Under the pieces are notes generated by a model. That model did not search any database. It saw nothing but the letters and a program-made list of their open reading frames with translations, and was not told the origin of the DNA. A program made the translations under genes and the position numbers. DNA of 64,000 bases from Dolichospermum flos-aquae CCAP 1403/13F (lineage in GTDB: Bacteria; Cyanobacteriota; Cyanobacteriia; Cyanobacteriales; Nostocaceae): positions 1,240,001 through 1,304,000 of the forward strand of contig NZ_CP051206.1 in NCBI RefSeq assembly GCF_012516395.1, in the 5' to 3' direction. Positions within the stretch are counted from its first letter, which is position 1, and the number at the start of each line of letters is the position of its first letter. Of the stretch, positions 16,752 through 25,836 are shown piece by piece.

Positions 16752-17423
16752 AACATCAATTTATCTAGTTTTTCAATACCTTCAACAAAATCCTCAACCC
16801 CATTAATATCCTAACGATTTTATTGGTTTTGGGATCTATATTTGCACAGAATCATAAAATCCATTAGACCTCTGGTGAAAATGAATGTAGAGACGTTCTA
16901 TAGAACGTCTCTACAAGGGTTTCAAACCACGCACATTTAATTACCGGAGATGTCTATTAATTCATCCGTCTTTATCTGCGTTTATCTGCGTTTATCTGCG
17001 GTCAATTATTCTGAGAATTTAATTCCTCAAAAACCAAAAATTGTGAAATAATTATTCAATCTTAAATAAAACAGACGAGTCAATATTTTCTAAGCTAAAA
17101 AAAGCTGAACAACTTCTAATTACTGCTATAGAATTACCAAATATTTGCGTCCAAAATCTTAATATAATAAAATACAAAGGTGTTTGCTGCGGTTCTTTTT
17201 CAGCTAGTCCTTAATTATGAGACAGATCAGTAAATCTAAAAAAAATGCTAATTGCTACCAATAGGATCAATAAAAATTTAACTGGAAAACATTTACTATT
17301 CAATTTTGATTTAAACTTAATTATGTCAACCAGCAAAGTGGTTAGGACATTAGCGGTAAGTAATTTAATTTTTACCTACCGCTGAATTTTTACTCTCTAT
17401 AGCAAGAGAGGATGAAATCGAAC
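16752..17423. repeat. 672-bp gene-free spacer downstream of psaK
   Basis: Contains a perfect 30-bp palindrome (16886-16915, arms TGTAGAGACGTTCTA / TAGAACGTCTCTACA) and three tandem copies of a 9-bp unit (gtttatctgc, about 16974-17000). An inverted repeat at 17352-17383 (AGCGGTAAGTAA / TTACCTACCGCT) may end the psaK transcript. No gene was recognised. Confidence 0.55.
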
Positions 17424-17672
17424 TTACAAGCGACCAATATTAGTTAGTCCTAACACAATACCAATACCAATCACATGACCAAAAGCCATTGCCCCAATGA
17501 ATCCTGGTACACTCACAGGTAATACAGGCATTGCTGGTCCGACTTTAGCAGATTTGAGTGCAAAAGTGAATAAAAGTACAACTGCGCTGCTGGCGCTGAT
17601 AATGATACCGACTGTAGGACTCCACACTGGTGTAACAGGAACGGATGCTGCGGCTAATAAAACTGATAACAT
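17424..17672 (-). CDS. psaK: Photosystem I reaction centre subunit PsaK (subunit X)
   Basis: 82 residues, the expected size. Two transmembrane helices flank a cytoplasmic loop (VGIIISASSAVVLLFTFALK and GAMAFGHVIGIGIVLGLTNIG), with the conserved TPxWSPxVG opening. The ATG follows AGGAG at eight to ten bases. PsaK lies at the periphery of photosystem I and takes part in excitation transfer from phycobilisomes. No psa neighbour is present; trpF is divergent upstream. Confidence 0.93.
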   Translation of the reverse strand: MLSVLLAAASVPVTPVWSPTVGIIISASSAVVLLFTFALKSAKVGPAMPVLPVSVPGFIGAMAFGHVIGIGIVLGLTNIGRL

Positions 17673-17795
17673 GAAAGTGTGTTCTCCTGATTGAAAAAAT
17701 GAATATAATCCTACCGAATTATAAAATTACTAAGGACAAAGCAAAAGTTTTTAACTTGAATTAAGATACTTTTGTGATTATTTGTAACTTTTCAG

Positions 17796-18434
17796 ATGAA
17801 AATTCGGGTTAAAATTTGCGGTATTACTCAACCAGAGCAGTCTCTAGCTATAACTTCCCTTGGTGCAACAGCGCTAGGATTTATCTGTGTTCCCAGTTCC
17901 CCTCGCTACGTTAGTATAGCTCAAATTCAGGCAGCTATCGCTCCAATTCCCCCAAATATTGATAAAATCGGCGTTTTTGCTAACACCACTATTTCCGAAA
18001 TTACTCAAATAGTTAAAAAGTCTCGTTTAACTGGTGTCCAGCTACATGGAGACGAAACACCAGAATTTTGCCATCAATTACGTCAATCTTTATCCCAAGT
18101 AGAAATTATTAAAGCTATACGAGTCCACAGTTTAGAGCATCTACAAACCACCACGCATTATACAGATTATGTAGATACCCTACTACTTGATGCCTACCAT
18201 CCCCAACACCTAGGAGGAACAGGACAAACCCTAGATTGGCTAATGTTAAATCAGGAATTTAGCCCCTCTCTCCCTTGGTTCTTAGCCGGAGGACTCACAC
18301 CAGATAATATTTTGACTGCTTTAAGTCAAATTAAACCCCATGGTATTGATCTATCTAGTGGTGTCGAACACTCACCAGGTAACAAAGATTTAGATAAAGT
18401 AGCCCTATTATTTCAAAATCTAGGGAATAGGTAA
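17796..18434 (+). CDS. trpF: Phosphoribosylanthranilate isomerase
   Basis: Third step of tryptophan synthesis from anthranilate: an Amadori rearrangement of PRA to CdRP. 212 residues with the (beta/alpha)8 TrpF signatures: the VKICGIT start with catalytic Cys, the [12 protein letters not shown] phosphate loop, GVQLHGDE, a catalytic Asp in DTLLLDAY, and the C-terminal GGLTPDNI and GIDLSSGVE. It is free-standing, as is usual for dispersed trp genes in cyanobacteria. The 3' spacer carries one 88-bp repeat unit. Confidence 0.95.
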   Translation: MKIRVKICGITQPEQSLAITSLGATALGFICVPSSPRYVSIAQIQAAIAPIPPNIDKIGVFANTTISEITQIVKKSRLTGVQLHGDETPEFCHQLRQSLSQVEIIKAIRVHSLEHLQTTTHYTDYVDTLLLDAYHPQHLGGTGQTLDWLMLNQEFSPSLPWFLAGGLTPDNILTALSQIKPHGIDLSSGVEHSPGNKDLDKVALLFQNLGNR

Positions 18435-18447
18435 TTGGTCAGTTGTC

Positions 18448-18535
18448 AGTAGGGGCGAAGCATTTGGAAGATAAATTATCGGTCATTGCCAAAAATAGTT
18501 CTCCAAATGCTTCGCCCGTACAGTTGTCAGTTGAA
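18448..18535. repeat. Single copy of the 88-bp folE repeat
   Basis: One unit identical in layout to the tandem array at 19331-19946: arms GGGGCGAAGCATTTGG and CCAAATGCTTCGCCC around ataaattatcggtcattgcc, then a cagttgtcagttg tail. It lies in the trpF-folE spacer, so repeat copies bracket folE. Confidence 0.85.
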
Positions 18536-18540
18536 AAAAT

Positions 18541-18584
18541 CTGTTCCCTGTTCCCTGCTCCCCGTTCCCTGTTCCCTGTTCCCT
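18541..18584. repeat. Heptamer tandem repeat (GTTCCCT)n
   Basis: About six imperfect copies of a 7-bp unit (gttccct / gctcccc variants) directly before the folE stop codon. This is a short tandemly repeated sequence of the kind common in heterocystous cyanobacteria. Confidence 0.8.
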
Positions 18585-18586
18585 CA

Positions 18587-19294
18587 TTAAAAGAATGACG
18601 GTTGGTGACGAATCAAGCTGAAGAATTCTTCACGGGTTTTCTGTTCTTCCTGGAATACTCCTACCATTGAACTGGTAACTGTCCAAGAACCAGGTTTTTG
18701 CACTCCACGCATTACCATGCACATATGACTGGCTTCCATGACGACAGCAACACCTTTAGGTTCGAGAACGGTTTGCAGTGCTTCAGCAATTTGTCGAGTT
18801 AGTCTTTCTTGGACTTGTAACCGGCGAGAATACATTTCCACAATCCGTGCTAGTTTACTTAATCCCACCACTTTTTGATTGGGAATATAAGCCACGTGCG
18901 CTCTACCCATAAATGGCAACATATGATGTTCGCATAAGCTAAAGAAGTTAATATCTCTAACTAACACCATTTCATCATGTCCTTCATCAAAAATAGCACC
19001 ATTGATGAGGTCTTCTAAAGATTGATTATAGCCACTGGTAAGAAACTTCATCGCCTTAGCTACGCGCTTGGGTGTTTTCAGAAGTCCTTCCCGTTCAGGA
19101 TCTTCTCCTACTCCCACAATCATTGTTCGCACCGCTGCCATCATTTCATCCATGATTTCCTCAGATGGTGGATGTATTTGTGGTTCTTTGCCATTATGGG
19201 TATTGCGGTCTGGTCGGACATTGATAGCTTCTGCTAAATCAGGAATGAGAGGTGATTGGGAAGTGTTAGAACCGTTTGAACCAGCGATAGTCAT
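18587..19294 (-). CDS. folE: GTP cyclohydrolase I
   Basis: First step of folate and pterin synthesis: GTP to 7,8-dihydroneopterin triphosphate. 235 residues. The variable N-terminus (about 1-50) precedes the catalytic core with [18 protein letters not shown], zinc ligands in [34 protein letters not shown] and the Cys in [10 protein letters not shown]. The ATG is followed by a Ser/Asn-rich leader. It lies downstream of the SDR/alkane cluster on the same strand but is separated from it by a 616-bp tandem array. Confidence 0.96.
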   Translation of the reverse strand: MTIAGSNGSNTSQSPLIPDLAEAINVRPDRNTHNGKEPQIHPPSEEIMDEMMAAVRTMIVGVGEDPEREGLLKTPKRVAKAMKFLTSGYNQSLEDLINGAIFDEGHDEMVLVRDINFFSLCEHHMLPFMGRAHVAYIPNQKVVGLSKLARIVEMYSRRLQVQERLTRQIAEALQTVLEPKGVAVVMEASHMCMVMRGVQKPGSWTVTSSMVGVFQEEQKTREEFFSLIRHQPSFF

Positions 19295-19330
19295 GATTGA
19301 ATTTTAGTAATTTGTCAGTTGTCAGTTGTC

Positions 19331-19946
19331 AGTAGGGGCGAAGCATTTGGAAGATAAATTATCGGTCATTGCCAAAAATAGTTCTCCAAATGCTTCGCCC
19401 GTACAGTTGTCAGTTGTCAGTAGGGGCGAAGCATTTGGAAGATAAATTATCGGTCATTGCCAAAAATAGTTCTCCAAATGCTTCGCCCGTACAGTTGTCA
19501 GTTGTCAGTAGGGGCGAAGCATTTGGAAGATAAATTATCGGTCATTGCCAAAAATAGTTCTCCAAATGCTTCGCCCGTACAGTTGTCAGTTGTCAGTAGG
19601 GGCGAAGCATTTGGAAGATAAATTATCGGTCATTGCCAAAAATAGTTCTCCAAATGCTTCGCCCGTACAGTTGTCAGTTGTCAGTAGGGGCGAAGCATTT
19701 GGAAGATAAATTATCGGTCATTGCCAAAAATAGTTCTCCAAATGCTTCGCCCGTACAGTTGTCAGTTGTCAGTAGGAGCGAAGCATTTGGAAGATAAATT
19801 ATCGGTCATTGCCAAAAATAGTTCTCCAAATGCTTCGCCCGTACAGTTGTCAGTTGTCAGTAGGAGCGAAGCATTTGGAAGATAAATTATCGGTCATTGC
19901 CAAAAATAGTTCTCCAAATGCTTCGCCCGTACAGTTGTCAGTGGTA
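19331..19946. repeat. Seven tandem copies of an 88-bp palindromic unit
   Basis: Units start at 19331, 19419, 19507, 19595, 19683, 19771 and 19859, each exactly 88 bp. Each has inverted arms GGGCGAAGCATTTGG / CCAAATGCTTCGCCC, an inner segment and the heptamer linker cagttgtcagttgtcag. Copies 1-5 read taggggcg and copies 6-7 read taggagcg. Otherwise they look identical by eye. No unique spacers exist, so it is not a CRISPR array. Confidence 0.95.
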
Positions 19947-19975
19947 ATTAAAGAGATAAATGATAAAATCACCAA

Positions 19976-20701
19976 TTAGAGAACACCAGCATTGGACATA
20001 ATCGTCAATTCTTGAATTACTGCTTCTTGTGGTAATAAGACAGTGTGCAGAATTGTTGTTGCCACAATTTCTGGAGTTAACATTTGGGAACGGTCAAAGT
20101 TAGCTTGGACTGTCGGTGTATCCCAAATTTCCGTATTCACAGAACCAGGACAAATGGCAATGACGCGAATGCCATTAGCACGTTCTTCTTGTGCGAGGGT
20201 TTGGGATAGGAAAAGAAGTCCTGCTTTGCTGACGCAGTAAGCGCCCCAACCCGGAAAAGCTTGTTTGCCAGCTATAGAGGCAATATTAATAATTGTGCCT
20301 TGGCCTTGTTGGCGCATTCCTGGCAAAATTCCCATCATGCACTGAAAGACACTGGTGAGATTTAAATTAATTACCTGTTGCCAGTCTTCTAAAGGTGTTT
20401 CACTCAGGTTGCCCGTATATCCAATCCCAGCGTTATTGATGAGAATATTTATGTTGCCAAATTCGTCAGCTATTCCTTGAATTTTGGATTTAACCTGGGT
20501 AACTTCAGCTAAGTCTACACAAAAGGCTTTGGCTTCTACTCCTAACTCCTGTGCAGCTTTAGCTACGGACTCTAGTTTATCCTGAGAACGGCTGACCAAT
20601 GCTACATCTATCCCAGCCTTGGCAAATGCCAAAGCTGTTGCTTTGCCAATTCCGCTACTAGCACCAGTAATTAAGGCGCGTCTTTTTTGCTCAAAATTCA
20701 T
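19976..20701 (-). CDS. Short-chain dehydrogenase/reductase
   Basis: 241 residues from the ATG at 20701, preceded by TTGGAAAAT; the longer in-frame TTG start at 20737 is less likely. Classical SDR motifs are present: TGASSGIG (cofactor loop), NNAG, the catalytic S (INIAS) and YCVSK (YxxxK). It is probably an NADP-dependent ketoacyl or alcohol reductase. It sits downstream of accA, aar and ado on the same strand; this neighbour set recurs in cyanobacteria, suggesting a link to fatty aldehyde or lipid metabolism. The substrate is not deducible. Confidence 0.88.
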   Translation of the reverse strand: MNFEQKRRALITGASSGIGKATALAFAKAGIDVALVSRSQDKLESVAKAAQELGVEAKAFCVDLAEVTQVKSKIQGIADEFGNINILINNAGIGYTGNLSETPLEDWQQVINLNLTSVFQCMMGILPGMRQQGQGTIINIASIAGKQAFPGWGAYCVSKAGLLFLSQTLAQEERANGIRVIAICPGSVNTEIWDTPTVQANFDRSQMLTPEIVATTILHTVLLPQEAVIQELTIMSNAGVL

Positions 20702-20859
20702 GATATTTTCCAACTTTTTGGCAATGCTGTCAGCCAACAGATGCTCATAAACCCAAGTAAGTCCTAATGCCTATAGCTCTTGAAGATTGTTAAAAATCTT
20801 TAAGCAGCCATAGGCAATTATAGCATTGCTGTGATTCTATGCCATTTTCTTGAGTATTT

Positions 20860-21840
20860 TTAGTGAGCAAGTTCTGTGAAAACGCCGATATTACGGAATT
20901 TATCATAACGGAGTTGGCGACGTTCAGCAGGTGTCAGACGGTTCAGTTCGTCTAAGTTTTCTAGCAAGGCTTGTTTCAAGTTTGTCGCTGCTGTTAAAGG
21001 GTCTGAGTGTGCGCCACCCAAGGGTTCAGGGAGAATTTGGTCAATAATGCCCAAGTTTTTGAGGTCGTGGGAGATAATTTTTAAGGCTACGGCGGCCAGG
21101 TGAGATTTACTGGCATCTTTCCACAAAATTGCAGCGCAGGCTTCCGGGGTAGCGACGGTATAAACTGAGTGTTCAAACATCAATAGGCGATCGCCTACAC
21201 CAATACCTAACGCCCCACCAGAACCACCTTCACCAATAACTGTGCAAATGATGGGTACGTCAAAACTGAACATTTCCCGCAGGTTATAGGCGATCGCTTC
21301 TCCTTGTCCTTGGTGTTCGGCTTCTATGCCTGCCCAAGCCCCAGGAGTATCAATAAAGGTCAAAATTGGCATACTAAACTTATTGGCGTGTTCCATGAGG
21401 CGCAGAGCCTTACGATAGCCACCAGGAGCAGCCATGCCAAAGTTACGAGCCACGTTATCTTTAGTATCCCGGCCTTTTTGATGTCCTAACATCATCACAG
21501 GTTGTCCAGCTATGCGCCCGACACCACCCACTAAAGCCGGATCATCTCCGCCACAGCGATCGCCATGCAACTCCATCCATTCATCACTAATAGATTGAAT
21601 ATAATCTAAAGTGCTAGGGCGGCGGGGATGACGGGCTACCTGCAATCGTTGAGATGGTGTCAGACTGCTAAAAATCTCTTCCCGTAATTGCGTCGCCCTT
21701 GTCTCTAGTTGGCGAATTTGTCCAGAAACATCAACACCATTTTCTTCAGCCAGTTGGCGAATTTGGTCAATGCGAGTGGCCAGTTCTGCTAAAGGCTTTT
21801 CAAAATCTAACAGTAGCGGTTTGCGCTCAGTGGTTGCCAT
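20860..21840 (-). CDS. accA: Acetyl-CoA carboxylase carboxyltransferase subunit alpha
   Basis: With AccD it transfers the carboxyl group from carboxybiotin to acetyl-CoA, making malonyl-CoA. 326 residues, normal for the family. Visible signatures include [14 protein letters not shown] at the start, the [11 protein letters not shown] and [10 protein letters not shown] regions, [11 protein letters not shown], and the carboxyltransferase core [10 protein letters not shown] followed by [15 protein letters not shown]. It lies between aar and the SDR gene on the minus strand; supply of malonyl-CoA fits the acyl-ACP-consuming neighbours. Confidence 0.96.
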   Translation of the reverse strand: MATTERKPLLLDFEKPLAELATRIDQIRQLAEENGVDVSGQIRQLETRATQLREEIFSSLTPSQRLQVARHPRRPSTLDYIQSISDEWMELHGDRCGGDDPALVGGVGRIAGQPVMMLGHQKGRDTKDNVARNFGMAAPGGYRKALRLMEHANKFSMPILTFIDTPGAWAGIEAEHQGQGEAIAYNLREMFSFDVPIICTVIGEGGSGGALGIGVGDRLLMFEHSVYTVATPEACAAILWKDASKSHLAAVALKIISHDLKNLGIIDQILPEPLGGAHSDPLTAATNLKQALLENLDELNRLTPAERRQLRYDKFRNIGVFTELAH

Positions 21841-21849
21841 AGTTATGTT

Positions 21850-21945
21850 AGTTGTCAGTTGTTAGTTGTTGGTTGTCAGTTGTCAGTCGTCCGTTGTCAG
21901 TTGTTAGTTGTCTTTTCTTTGCCACTGACCACTGACCACTGACTA
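21850..21945. repeat. Heptamer repeats between aar and accA
   Basis: Imperfect (TCAGTTG)n copies followed by (ACTGACC)n, the complementary heptamer, giving a potential foldback. It fills almost the whole aar-accA spacer. Confidence 0.8.
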
Positions 21946-21949
21946 ATGA

Positions 21950-22969
21950 CTAAACTAGCAATGGTCTAAAACCGTGTTTAATGGACACACGACCAATTTG
22001 CTCCATTTTGTCTACGGTAATCTGATTACGCCCCCAAGAAAAGTTTGTATATAACTTCTCAAATTCCAATAGCATTGATTCTGCAAAACAAGCAAATAAT
22101 TGCCGACCTGGCACATCCATATTGACAATTTTCATAATTTTCCAGTCAATATCTAGGGAATGCTCCACAATGCCACCATTTAACACATACACCCCTGGGT
22201 GCTGAATTTTTGTGCCTAAGTTTTTAGGATAGCCACCATCAATCAATAGACAGGGTTGTTTTAATGTTCTCGGGTCAATTTCTACGCCTTTGGGCATACT
22301 CGCCACCCAAACGACAATATCCGCTTGGGGTAATGCTTCCTGTAATCCCATGATTTTACCGCGTCCTAGTTCTGCTTGCAGTTCTTGGAGACGTTCTTGA
22401 TTTCTAGCAATTAATAGTAATTCTTGGACATCTGTTTTTTTATCTAGCCAGCGGGTGACTGCGCTACCAATATCCCCCGTTGCACCGCACACAGCTACAG
22501 TTGCTTTGGACAATTCAATCCCTAGTTGTTTAGAGGCTTCTTCTACTTGCCGACAAATAATGTAAGCTGTATGAGTATTGCCTGTGGTGAAGCGTTCAAA
22601 ATCTAGGTTAATATTGCGGACTTGTTTGAACTGCTCTAAATTAAAGTTCTCAAAAATAATTGAGGAAAATCCTCCCAAAGCTGTAATATCAATGCCATGC
22701 TTTTGAGCATGAGCCATAGCGTTGAGAATTTTCCGCGTGGCAGCTTTAATACGACGATTGGCCAGCATTTCTGGCAAAAAGCAAGATTCTACATACTTTC
22801 CTTCTATTTTCTGCCCGGTGATACTGGTGACAGTGATATGATCAACTATTTGCGGCGGGGCGCTACACCAAAAGTCTAGCCCTTGATCGGCATATTCTGG
22901 ATATCCCAATTCTTGAGCTACTGATTGAGCGTGTTCTAAACTAGTCAGATGTCCAATTAAACCAAACAT
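21950..22969 (-). CDS. aar: Long-chain acyl-[acyl-carrier-protein] reductase
   Basis: Reduces acyl-ACP to fatty aldehyde with NADPH, the first step of cyanobacterial alkane synthesis. The ATG at 22969 gives [15 protein letters not shown], the canonical N-terminus, and 339 residues; a 20-codon upstream extension is rejected. The Rossmann motif [15 protein letters not shown] lies near the middle, and the [10 protein letters not shown] and [13 protein letters not shown] segments are family-typical. ado lies directly upstream, so the two enzymes are made together. Confidence 0.94.
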   Translation of the reverse strand: MFGLIGHLTSLEHAQSVAQELGYPEYADQGLDFWCSAPPQIVDHITVTSITGQKIEGKYVESCFLPEMLANRRIKAATRKILNAMAHAQKHGIDITALGGFSSIIFENFNLEQFKQVRNINLDFERFTTGNTHTAYIICRQVEEASKQLGIELSKATVAVCGATGDIGSAVTRWLDKKTDVQELLLIARNQERLQELQAELGRGKIMGLQEALPQADIVVWVASMPKGVEIDPRTLKQPCLLIDGGYPKNLGTKIQHPGVYVLNGGIVEHSLDIDWKIMKIVNMDVPGRQLFACFAESMLLEFEKLYTNFSWGRNQITVDKMEQIGRVSIKHGFRPLLV

Positions 22970-23140
22970 GGAGTGATATATTAGGCGTGTGCTGTCGTGC
23001 AAAACTGTGGAATTAGTGGGCAATACCAACTTTGGATTTGAGATTTTGGATTTTGGAGAAATCGCAAACTATAGTATCTAACTATTAAAAATACTACATA
23101 AGGGGTCAATGTTCACAGTTGACGGTTGACTACAGAACTA

Positions 23141-23225
23141 TTACTCCCCTACCTCCCCTACTTCCCCTACCTCCCCTACTTCCCCTACCTCCCCTACTTC
23201 CCCTACCTCCCCTACTTCCCTGGGG
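23141..23225. repeat. Tandem (CCCCTACCT/CCCCTACTT) repeat
   Basis: About nine copies of a 9-bp unit alternating tacctcccc and tacttcccc, giving an 18-bp higher-order period. It lies in the ado-aar spacer and is strongly strand-asymmetric (all C/T on the plus strand). Confidence 0.85.
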
Positions 23226-23255
23226 TAACAAAGTCGTCACCCCTGTGGGCAGTTA

Positions 23256-23954
23256 TTAAACGGTTGCCAGTCCGTAGGCAGAAAGACGCATGATGTCACG
23301 GGTGGTAAAGCCAATGTTACTTAGTGCTTCACCGTATTGAATCATAAAGTCTTCTACTAAAGCATCTTTTTCCATTGCTAAGACTTTGGCATCGTCTGCT
23401 ACTTCGTTCAGCATTTTCCAGACAATGGGCAGATTTTGGCGGTTTGCTGCTTCTAATTCGGCTTGAGATTCTGTAAAGTTTTCTTGCAACCACACTTCAC
23501 CAAAGTTAAGATGGCTGTATTCTTCTTTTACAACTCCTTCTGTGATTTTACGAGCGAAATCATCAGCTACGGGAATGTAGATATTATAGGCAGCGATCGC
23601 AAAACATTCGATAATTAATGATTGAATCAAAAGGCAAGTAACGACTTTACCTTCTTCGGCTGCGGTTTGAAAATTGTCGTGTAGTCCCAAGAAAAACTTT
23701 TTAGCGAATACTAAATCTGGAGTCACTTTTAAATTCCGTCCACAGGCTTCAAAACCTTTTTTGTGGCGACTTTCCATTTTCGAGAGACGAATTAATTCCT
23801 CTTCCTGTGCTGGCAGCAGTTTCGCTAATGTAATGTAATTTTCGTGGGCCTCTTGTTCCCCCTCAATGACAATGGCATTGATGCGGCTATAAGCATCTTT
23901 ATATATTTCGCTTTGGAAATCAATTTTTTCAATTTGGTCTACAAGCTGCTGCAT
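23256..23954 (-). CDS. ado: Aldehyde-deformylating oxygenase (alkane-forming)
   Basis: Converts fatty aldehyde to Cn-1 alkane and formate with O2. 232 residues from the ATG at 23954 ([10 protein letters not shown], matching the usual N-terminus, with GGAG about 11 bases upstream); an ATG eight codons earlier (23978) has no ribosome site. Ferritin-like diiron ligands are visible in [32 protein letters not shown] and [13 protein letters not shown]. It is the first gene of the ado-aar-accA-SDR cluster. Products probably serve membranes. Confidence 0.95.
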   Translation of the reverse strand: MQQLVDQIEKIDFQSEIYKDAYSRINAIVIEGEQEAHENYITLAKLLPAQEEELIRLSKMESRHKKGFEACGRNLKVTPDLVFAKKFFLGLHDNFQTAAEEGKVVTCLLIQSLIIECFAIAAYNIYIPVADDFARKITEGVVKEEYSHLNFGEVWLQENFTESQAELEAANRQNLPIVWKMLNEVADDAKVLAMEKDALVEDFMIQYGEALSNIGFTTRDIMRLSAYGLATV

Positions 23955-23978
23955 ATTCGGTGTTACTCCGTTGTCCAT

Positions 23979-24595
23979 GAATTATTTAATACAAAAACTT
24001 AAATTACCCGATCAATTTGGGGTAATTATCACTGTGATTTAATTTAACTTAACAAGAAACTATAGTTATTAAATTAGTTTTTACTGATGGTTGTACTACC
24101 AGAAAAACAAATGTATGGAGTCATAGCCAATGTCCAAGCTAAACTGGAATCTAAAAAAATGCCAATTTGTTGAGCCTGTTAGTAGCGCTAACAAGTGCAT
24201 TTATAGGGTTACTGCCGCTAATTGTGGTTTTTCTGACCTCTTTGGGGGGGTGAGAAACAGCAGGGGGTGGCCACAATAATTGGACTTTAGCCAATTACCG
24301 GGGGGTAGGGACAAGGGAAGTTTTTACTGGCCTTTGCTAATTCTACCTTAGTAGCGATCGCAGTTACGGCTTTTCCAATTTTCACTTCGGCTTGATCTTA
24401 ATTGGTGAGTGGAATGATTGATTTAAACCTTTAGTATTTACAACCAGGTTGGAATTAAGCAAAGTATAGTTGGCTTTATTGGAGTTATAAGAGCAGTTTA
24501 CCAATAGTTGTTCGTTAGTGATAGCAGCAGTGACAATTGCTACGATAGCCGTTTAAAATCATAGTATATAATCCAGATCAGGAGGTAATCATACA
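23979..24595. other. 617-bp spacer upstream of ado and xisI; possible decayed small gene
   Basis: No intact gene. A short frame starting at 24130 (MSKLNWNLKK) has GGAG ten bases upstream and runs into an A7 tract. In the next frame after the tract comes a hydrophobic stretch LLSLLVALTSAFIGLLPLIV ending near 24254. This could be a frameshifted small membrane protein. A few further short hydrophobic frames follow. The ado promoter must lie at the left end. Confidence 0.35.
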
Positions 24596-24931
24596 ATGGC
24601 TAACATAGAACATTATCGTCAGTGTATTCAAACCATCCTCAAAGAACATGGTAAATTTAAGCCCAAATATGACGAAATAGATAATGAACTAATTTTTGAT
24701 ACTACTCATGATCATTATCAACTTATGCGTGTTGGTTGGGATGATTTAAGAAGGGTTTATCATAGTGTCATTCATTTCGATATTAAAGATAACAAAATCT
24801 GGATTCAACAAAATATGACAGAATCAGATTTAGCTCAAGAACTTGTAAATATGGGAATACAAAAAGAAGATATTGTTTTTGGTTTACAACCACCCTACAA
24901 ACGCCCTTATACTGGTTATGGTGTAGCTTGA
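24596..24931 (+). CDS. XisI family protein (fdxN-element excision controlling factor-like)
   Basis: 111 residues with the family pattern: the N-terminal YRQCIQTILKEHG, the YQLMRVGWDDLRRVYHSVIH core, IKDNKIWIQQNMTE and the C-terminal VFGLQPPYKRPYTGY. XisI was described as a factor controlling heterocyst excision of the fdxN element, usually encoded with XisH. No XisH frame exists next to it here, so it is a solitary copy. A strong AGGAGG site precedes the ATG. Many cyanobacteria carry multiple such genes; the function of isolated copies is unclear. Confidence 0.88.
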   Translation: MANIEHYRQCIQTILKEHGKFKPKYDEIDNELIFDTTHDHYQLMRVGWDDLRRVYHSVIHFDIKDNKIWIQQNMTESDLAQELVNMGIQKEDIVFGLQPPYKRPYTGYGVA

Positions 24932-25065
24932 TTTTTGAATGCTTCAGTTGTCAGAATCAGGATTTCTTTCCTTTGAATGAAACAAAAAAACCTACAATGT
25001 AAGTTAAACCACTCCAGCTAAACATACAAAAATACTAAACTCAGATTCCGTCATCATTAGAAAAT

Positions 25066-25326
25066 ATGCAAAAGTTTGGTTTAGTGTTAATTATCATCTC
25101 ATTTTTACCGTGGCTGATCATTGCTGTGATAGTGCCATTTTTGCCAATTTCTCTCGCCCAAAAAGCTATATTAGTTCCAGCGTTATTAGTTTTGGCTGAA
25201 GTTCTATTTTGGCCAGGTACTCTGTTGGTGGGGAAAGAAGTAGTGCAAAAGTATCGCCGTTATTTAAATTTCCGTTATCTAAATATACTCGTCAAAAGAT
25301 GGAAGCGGAAAAATAGAAAAAGATGA
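25066..25326 (+). CDS. Transporter-suffix-domain-like small membrane protein
   Basis: 86 residues with two transmembrane helices (about 4-30 and 34-58) and a strongly basic C-terminal tail (KRWKRKNRKR). The FGLVLIIISFLPWL, PFLPIS and ALLVLAEVLFWPGTLLVGKEVV segments match the short protein group labelled transporter suffix domain. No activity is known. It is followed 47 bp later by the pterin dehydratase gene; whether they share a transcript is uncertain. Confidence 0.7.
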   Translation: MQKFGLVLIIISFLPWLIIAVIVPFLPISLAQKAILVPALLVLAEVLFWPGTLLVGKEVVQKYRRYLNFRYLNILVKRWKRKNRKR

Positions 25327-25373
25327 TAATTAGGTAGAATCAGTATTTATAAATCTCTATGTAGGTTAGGAAA

Positions 25374-25667
25374 ATGGCAGCACAAAAATTGAGCGAAGCA
25401 GAACTAACATTAGCCCTCAATAGTTTACCAGGATGGCAAATTAAAGAAGGTAAATTATACAAAGAATATAAATTTAGCTCCTTTGCAACTGCGTTAGGTT
25501 GGATGGTTAGTGTGGGTGTTCATGCGGAAAAAATGGGACATCACCCCGAATGGTTTAATGTTTACAACACAGTTAAGGTAAATCTTGTTACTCATGACAT
25601 CGGTAATGCTATCAGTGATTTGGATGTAGAACTGGCGAAGAAAATGGAGGAAATTTATCATCCGTAA
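25374..25667 (+). CDS. 4a-hydroxytetrahydrobiopterin dehydratase (pterin carbinolamine dehydratase)
   Basis: 97 residues. The PCD signature EKMGHHPEWFNVYNTV holds the catalytic histidines, followed by the THDIGNAISDLDVELAKKM helix. In pterin-dependent systems it regenerates the cofactor; in cyanobacteria lacking aromatic amino-acid hydroxylase it may serve molybdopterin or other pterin roles. The gene lies a few kilobases from folE but is not in the same operon. Start ATG, no unusual features. Confidence 0.9.
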   Translation: MAAQKLSEAELTLALNSLPGWQIKEGKLYKEYKFSSFATALGWMVSVGVHAEKMGHHPEWFNVYNTVKVNLVTHDIGNAISDLDVELAKKMEEIYHP

Positions 25668-25681
25668 TTCTAAAAGCCCGC

Positions 25682-25757
25682 CTGGGAATGAATTCCCAGT
25701 CTCATAGCAAAAGTCATCTAAAGATGACTAAAAATACTTAGTTTACTTGAGTAAACT
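25682..25757. repeat. Three consecutive palindromes downstream of the pterin dehydratase
   Basis: CTGGGAATGAATTCCCAG (25682-25699), GTCATCTAAAGATGAC (25713-25728) and AGTTTACTTGAGTAAACT (25740-25757) are perfect palindromes in series. A tgatagcgtagcgtggcgt repeat follows (about 25773). Related but differently sequenced stems occur at 3781, 43948 and 48918-49056. Confidence 0.75.
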
Positions 25758-25836
25758 TTGGCTATTAGCCCTGATAGCGTAGCGTGGCGTAAGCCATAAT
25801 TCATTTCAGGGCGGGTGTGTAAATCCCTACAAATGA

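Noticed and set aside
19331-19946. Possible CRISPR array
   Set aside because: The whole 88-bp unit repeats, with no unique spacers, and each unit is itself a palindrome with heptamer linker. No cas genes are present.
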